Origin: an uncultured Oxalicibacterium sp.
GTDB lineage: Bacteria > Pseudomonadota > Gammaproteobacteria > Burkholderiales > Burkholderiaceae_D
DNA length: 64,000 nucleotides
Assembly: GCF_913776015.1 (NCBI RefSeq)
Contig: NZ_CAJYMD010000041.1
Span: 1-64,000 of the forward strand
Direction: 5' to 3'
The notes beneath the pieces were generated by a model. It was not told the origin of the DNA and ran no database searches. It was given only the letters and a program-made list of their open reading frames with translations. This document shows positions 61,220-64,000 of the stretch, in pieces; the first letter of the stretch is position 1; the number at the start of each line of letters is the position of its first letter. Made by a program: the position numbers and the translations under genes.

Positions 61220-61678
61220 TTAGTCGGCAAATGCCTCTCGAAGGAACACGTCGAGCGATCGCTGTTCCAATATCTCGATGGAAAAATGTCCAAAGCGTTT
61301 GGGCAACCAAAGAATGCGCGCGCCGCTGGGAGAAGATAGATCGTCGCGTGCTAACGGTTTCCCATTTTCGTTTTCCGGCTGCACGCCTGTCGCAACCAGT
61401 TCATCGTATGCAAGCTCGATATCCGGCGTGACATAGCAGTGCCGGTAAATCGTCCCCTCCCCTTGCTGTTTCAGCAATGCGTACAAATTGCCGGCAATTG
61501 GCTGAACCAGTATGAAACGTTCGCGACCGAACATCACCACGGCGTAACGCACATGCAAGCCATCGCGCTGCCAGACCTGCTCTTTGGAAATACGGGCCTG
61601 AAAAACACGCGCGTAGTAAGCACATGCCTCCTCCAGGTCATTAACCAGCACATCAACATGGCTAAACGTCAATTGCAT
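61220..61678 (-). CDS. VOC-family (glyoxalase/bleomycin-resistance fold) protein
   Basis: The 152-residue product has two beta-alpha-beta-beta-beta units of the VOC superfamily: TFSHVDVLVNDLEEACAYYA with a candidate metal-binding His7, and IYRHCYVTPDIELAYDELVA with FGHFSIEIL in the second half. Members bind a metal and act on varied small substrates; the substrate is unknown. It is a separate unit from ssb, which ends at a terminator just before it. Confidence 0.85.
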   Translation of the reverse strand: MQLTFSHVDVLVNDLEEACAYYARVFQARISKEQVWQRDGLHVRYAVVMFGRERFILVQPIAGNLYALLKQQGEGTIYRHCYVTPDIELAYDELVATGVQPENENGKPLARDDLSSPSGARILWLPKRFGHFSIEILEQRSLDVFLREAFAD

Positions 61679-61707
61679 GCATTTCTCTAAATCAAGAAGA
61701 CAAGAAA

Positions 61708-61738
61708 AATCCCCAGAAGCGCAAGCTGGCTGGGGATT
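61708..61738 (-). terminator. Terminator of ssb
   Basis: AATCCCCAG (61708-61716) pairs with CTGGGGATT (61730-61738) across a 13-base loop. On the minus strand a T5 run follows, 22 bases past the ssb stop. Confidence 0.85.
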
Positions 61739-61759
61739 CTTAATCGGCGCTAACAGCGA

Positions 61760-62242
61760 TCAGAACGGAATATCGTCGTCCATGTCGCTGAAGTTCGACG
61801 CTGGCTGCTGGCGTGGCGCCGGACGGCTGGCCGGTGCGGGGGCTGCACTCTGACGTGGTGCAGGCATGCCACCACCGTATTCGTCATCCATGCCAACGCT
61901 GCCGCCCGAACGACCACCCAGCATTTGCATGCTATCGGCGATGATTTCGGTGGTGAAGCGCTCGACACCTTCCTTGTCCGTCCATTTGCGCGTCTGCAGG
62001 CGCCCCTCAACGTAGACCGACGAACCTTTCTTCAGATACTGTCCGGCGATCTCGGCCAGCTTGCGGTAGAAGGTTATACGGTGCCATTCGGTGAGCTCCT
62101 TCTTCTCGCCAGTGTTCTTATCTTTCCAGCTTTCGGAGGTTGCCACGGCGATATTGGTGACGGCATCGCCATTGGGCATATAGCGCGTTTCGGGATCGCG
62201 ACCGAGGTTACCGACGATGATGACTTTATTGACTGACGCCAT
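61760..62242 (-). CDS. ssb: Single-stranded DNA-binding protein
   Basis: The 160-residue protein has an OB fold ([60 protein letters not shown]), a Gly/Pro/Ala-rich linker and the acidic tail MDDDIPF that binds replication and repair partners. It protects single-stranded DNA. It follows the MFS gene after 13 bases, and uvrA is divergent, an order conserved in Burkholderiales. Confidence 0.98.
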   Translation of the reverse strand: MASVNKVIIVGNLGRDPETRYMPNGDAVTNIAVATSESWKDKNTGEKKELTEWHRITFYRKLAEIAGQYLKKGSSVYVEGRLQTRKWTDKEGVERFTTEIIADSMQMLGGRSGGSVGMDDEYGGGMPAPRQSAAPAPASRPAPRQQPASNFSDMDDDIPF

Positions 62243-62255
62243 TCAATTTCTCCGA

Positions 62256-63503
62256 TTAGGCGACGGTGGCAGGAGCCGGATGCCGTCGCGACAGGTTTTT
62301 CATATTGGCCGCAATTATAAGCCAGCCAAGGCACAAGGCCCCACCCATGATGAACACGGACGAGGGCCCCGCGTACTGCACCAGCATCCCGCCCGCGGCA
62401 CCGCCGCAGAACAGGCCCAGCGATTGCAGCGTGTTGTAAATGCCTAGCGCCGCCCCCTTGCTGGCTGGCGGCGCGATGCGCGATACCAGCGAAGGCTGGC
62501 TCGCCTCCAGAAGATTGAAGGCGACAAAGAAGGCCAGCAACAGGCCCAACGGCAGCAGCCAACTAACTTGTGTTTGCCGCAGCAAATGCCACATGCCGAA
62601 CTGCACCAGCAACAGCAACACGATCGCCGCCAGAAAAACGTGCTTGGATTTACCGTGCCGCTCGGCTGCCAGCAATGGCGGCAACATCAGCACAAAAGAC
62701 GCAAGCACAACAGGCAGATAGATTTGCCAGTGCTGCGCCAGCGGCAACTGCAGAAAGCGGATCAAGGCTGATGGCATGACGACGAACATCGCCATCTGCA
62801 TCAGATGCAAGGCGAACACGCCGTAGTTCAGGCGCATCAATTCGACGTTGAATAGAATGTCGCGAAACCCCGCCCTTGTTCCCGGTAGTGGCGGCGCAGG
62901 CGGTACGACGCGCAGCACGACCACGATCGCCAGCAACGCCAGTAGGCCCGTCAGTGCAAAAATCCCCGACATGCCGATGGCGCGATACAGCAAAGGCGAA
63001 GCGACCAAGGATGTCGCAAACGATATTCCGATTGAGGCCCCCACCATTGCCATCGCCTTGGTGCGCTGTTCTTCACGCGTGGTGTCGGCAATCAATGCGG
63101 TCACGGCTGCAGAAATCGCACCGGCACCTTGCAAGGCGCGCCCGATGATGACCCACAACATGCTGTCGGCAGCCGCAGCGACAAAGGAACCGGCCGCGAA
63201 CAGGATCAGACCAATCACGATCACGCGCTTGCGCCCGTAACGATCGGAGGCAATTCCAAAAGGAATCTGGCCGAACGACTGCGTCAATCCATAGATGCCC
63301 AGCGCCAGTCCGACCAGCACGGCATTGTCACCGCCCGGCATGGTTTTCGCATGGACGGCAAACACCGGCAAGATCAGGAACAACCCGAGCATGCGCAGCG
63401 CAAAGATGCCGGCCAGCGAAAGGCAGGAACGGCGTTCTTCGGAAGTCATGCTGGTGGAAGCAGAAGGGATTGTCATCAAGGCGGACTGGGGAAGTGGTCG
63501 CAT
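62256..63503 (-). CDS. MFS transporter (YajR-like)
   Basis: The protein (415 residues from ATG 63503) has twelve hydrophobic segments and the MFS motif A GIASDRYGRKRVIVIG in the loop after helix 2, plus GRALQGAGAISAAVTALIAD in helix 4. It is a likely proton-linked drug or metabolite exporter of the inner membrane. The substrate is unknown. An ATG nine codons downstream is equally possible; no clear ribosome-binding site decides. It lies between uvrA and ssb. Confidence 0.9.
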   Translation of the reverse strand: MRPLPQSALMTIPSASTSMTSEERRSCLSLAGIFALRMLGLFLILPVFAVHAKTMPGGDNAVLVGLALGIYGLTQSFGQIPFGIASDRYGRKRVIVIGLILFAAGSFVAAAADSMLWVIIGRALQGAGAISAAVTALIADTTREEQRTKAMAMVGASIGISFATSLVASPLLYRAIGMSGIFALTGLLALLAIVVVLRVVPPAPPLPGTRAGFRDILFNVELMRLNYGVFALHLMQMAMFVVMPSALIRFLQLPLAQHWQIYLPVVLASFVLMLPPLLAAERHGKSKHVFLAAIVLLLLVQFGMWHLLRQTQVSWLLPLGLLLAFFVAFNLLEASQPSLVSRIAPPASKGAALGIYNTLQSLGLFCGGAAGGMLVQYAGPSSVFIMGGALCLGWLIIAANMKNLSRRHPAPATVA

Positions 63504-63547
63504 TAACAATGACGCGTCAACCCGGCAAAAACCTTTGTCATCCGGCT

Positions 63548-63577
63548 TTTACGGGTGTCTTTAAAACCCGCTATAGT
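63548..63577 (+). promoter_or_regulatory. Candidate promoter for uvrA
   Basis: TTTACG (63548-63553) and TATAGT (63572-63577) are 18 bases apart, about 80 bases before the uvrA ATG. No CTGT-N8-ACAG LexA box was found between the divergent genes. Confidence 0.45.
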
Positions 63578-63656
63578 ATCAGGTTGACCCGTTTCTACCG
63601 GCTGCCCTTCTTCATAAAAGAGCGGTGGCGCCGAACCAGCCAGAACGAAAGAGTGA

Positions 63657-64000
63657 ATGGAAGAAATTCGCATCCGTGGTGCGCGCACGCACAACCTCAA
63701 GAACATCAATCTTGATCTCCCGCGCAACAAGCTGATCGTGATCACCGGCCTGTCCGGTTCCGGCAAGTCGTCGCTCGCGTTCGACACCTTGTATGCCGAA
63801 GGCCAGCGTCGCTACGTCGAATCGCTGTCGGCCTATGCGCGCCAGTTCCTGCAATTGATGGAAAAGCCCGATGTCGATCTGATCGAAGGTCTGTCGCCGG
63901 CGATTTCCATCGAGCAGAAGGCGACGTCGCACAATCCTCGCTCGACAGTCGGCACGGTCACCGAAATTCACGATTACCTGCGCCTGCTGTATGCGCGCGT
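63657..64000 (+). CDS. uvrA: Excinuclease ABC subunit A, N-terminal part (cut by window edge)
   Basis: An ATG at 63657, with GAAAGAG as ribosome-binding site, opens a frame that runs to the window edge (114 codons). It reads [20 protein letters not shown], a Walker [21 protein letters not shown], then [20 protein letters not shown] and [20 protein letters not shown]. This is the start of UvrA, the damage-sensing ATPase of nucleotide excision repair. It is divergent from the MFS-ssb pair. Confidence 0.97.
   Translation, partial: MEEIRIRGARTHNLKNINLDLPRNKLIVITGLSGSGKSSLAFDTLYAEGQRRYVESLSAYARQFLQLMEKPDVDLIEGLSPAISIEQKATSHNPRSTVGTVTEIHDYLRLLYAR

Noticed and set aside
63510-63656. LexA-binding site shared by uvrA and the ssb side, as in E. 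coli
   Set aside because: No CTGT-N8-ACAG palindrome is present between the divergent genes.

Overview
The window looks like a chromosomal segment of a betaproteobacterium of the order Burkholderiales, most likely Oxalobacteraceae (Herminiimonas/Janthinobacterium-like). The reasons are the conserved block mlaFEDACB - ABC pair - ibaG - murA - hisGD...BHAFIE - hinT - tatABC - S1C protease, the petABC-sspAB block, the ssb-MFS-uvrA block, and the protein sequences themselves. The genus is inference; there is no rRNA gene. The DNA is mostly GC-rich and densely coded, with three AT-richer patches at about 6.2-7.3, 16.5-23.7 and 60.7-61.2 kb.

Layout. 0-2.2 kb: end of an Mrp/Pha cation/proton antiporter operon (D, E, F, G) and a CopD-like membrane protein. 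2.2-12.5 kb: a gap with a probable dispersed repeat, a giant DUF748 protein, a lone AT-rich DUF4062 gene, tex, grxD, ubiX, a CPA2-type antiporter and a DUF3606 mini-protein. 12.5-16.5 kb: an OsmC-YcaO fusion protein and L-serine dehydratase. 16.5-23.9 kb: the remains of a genomic island beside tRNA-Thr(TGT). It holds a broken P4-type integrase, an internally deleted IS21-type element, a second IS21-type end 6.6 kb away, and cargo of chrA, a PqqU-like TonB receptor, a PQQ-type sugar dehydrogenase lipoprotein with a membrane partner, and a stand-alone receiver protein. 23.9-28 kb: sspB, sspA and the cytochrome bc1 operon. 28-32.2 kb: mscL, a NarL-type regulator, a NIF3-family protein, a membrane-anchored HtrA protease and a DUF2461 protein. 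32.3-48.8 kb: one long minus-strand supercluster (Mla lipid transport, ABC exporter, ibaG, murA, histidine genes, hinT, tatABC), interrupted where hisC would be expected by an orphan DNA methyltransferase. 49-60.6 kb: a PAS-diguanylate cyclase, gltBD, a REP-associated transposase (RAYT), and an HDOD + GGDEF/EAL pair. 61.2-64 kb: a VOC protein, ssb, an MFS transporter and the start of uvrA.

How parts work together. The Mla genes supply retrograde phospholipid transport across the periplasm. The his genes encode most of the histidine pathway (hisC, hisZ and a hisN-type phosphatase are not in the window). petABC supplies respiratory complex III, whose Rieske subunit carries a twin-arginine signal and so would use a Tat translocase like the one encoded 5 kb away. 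The most interesting unit is the island cargo. A receptor closely resembling E. coli PqqU/YncD lies next to a PQQ-type dehydrogenase, with no pqq biosynthesis gene in the window. This suggests a portable PQQ-scavenging and periplasmic sugar-oxidation module. No CRISPR array or complete prophage was seen.
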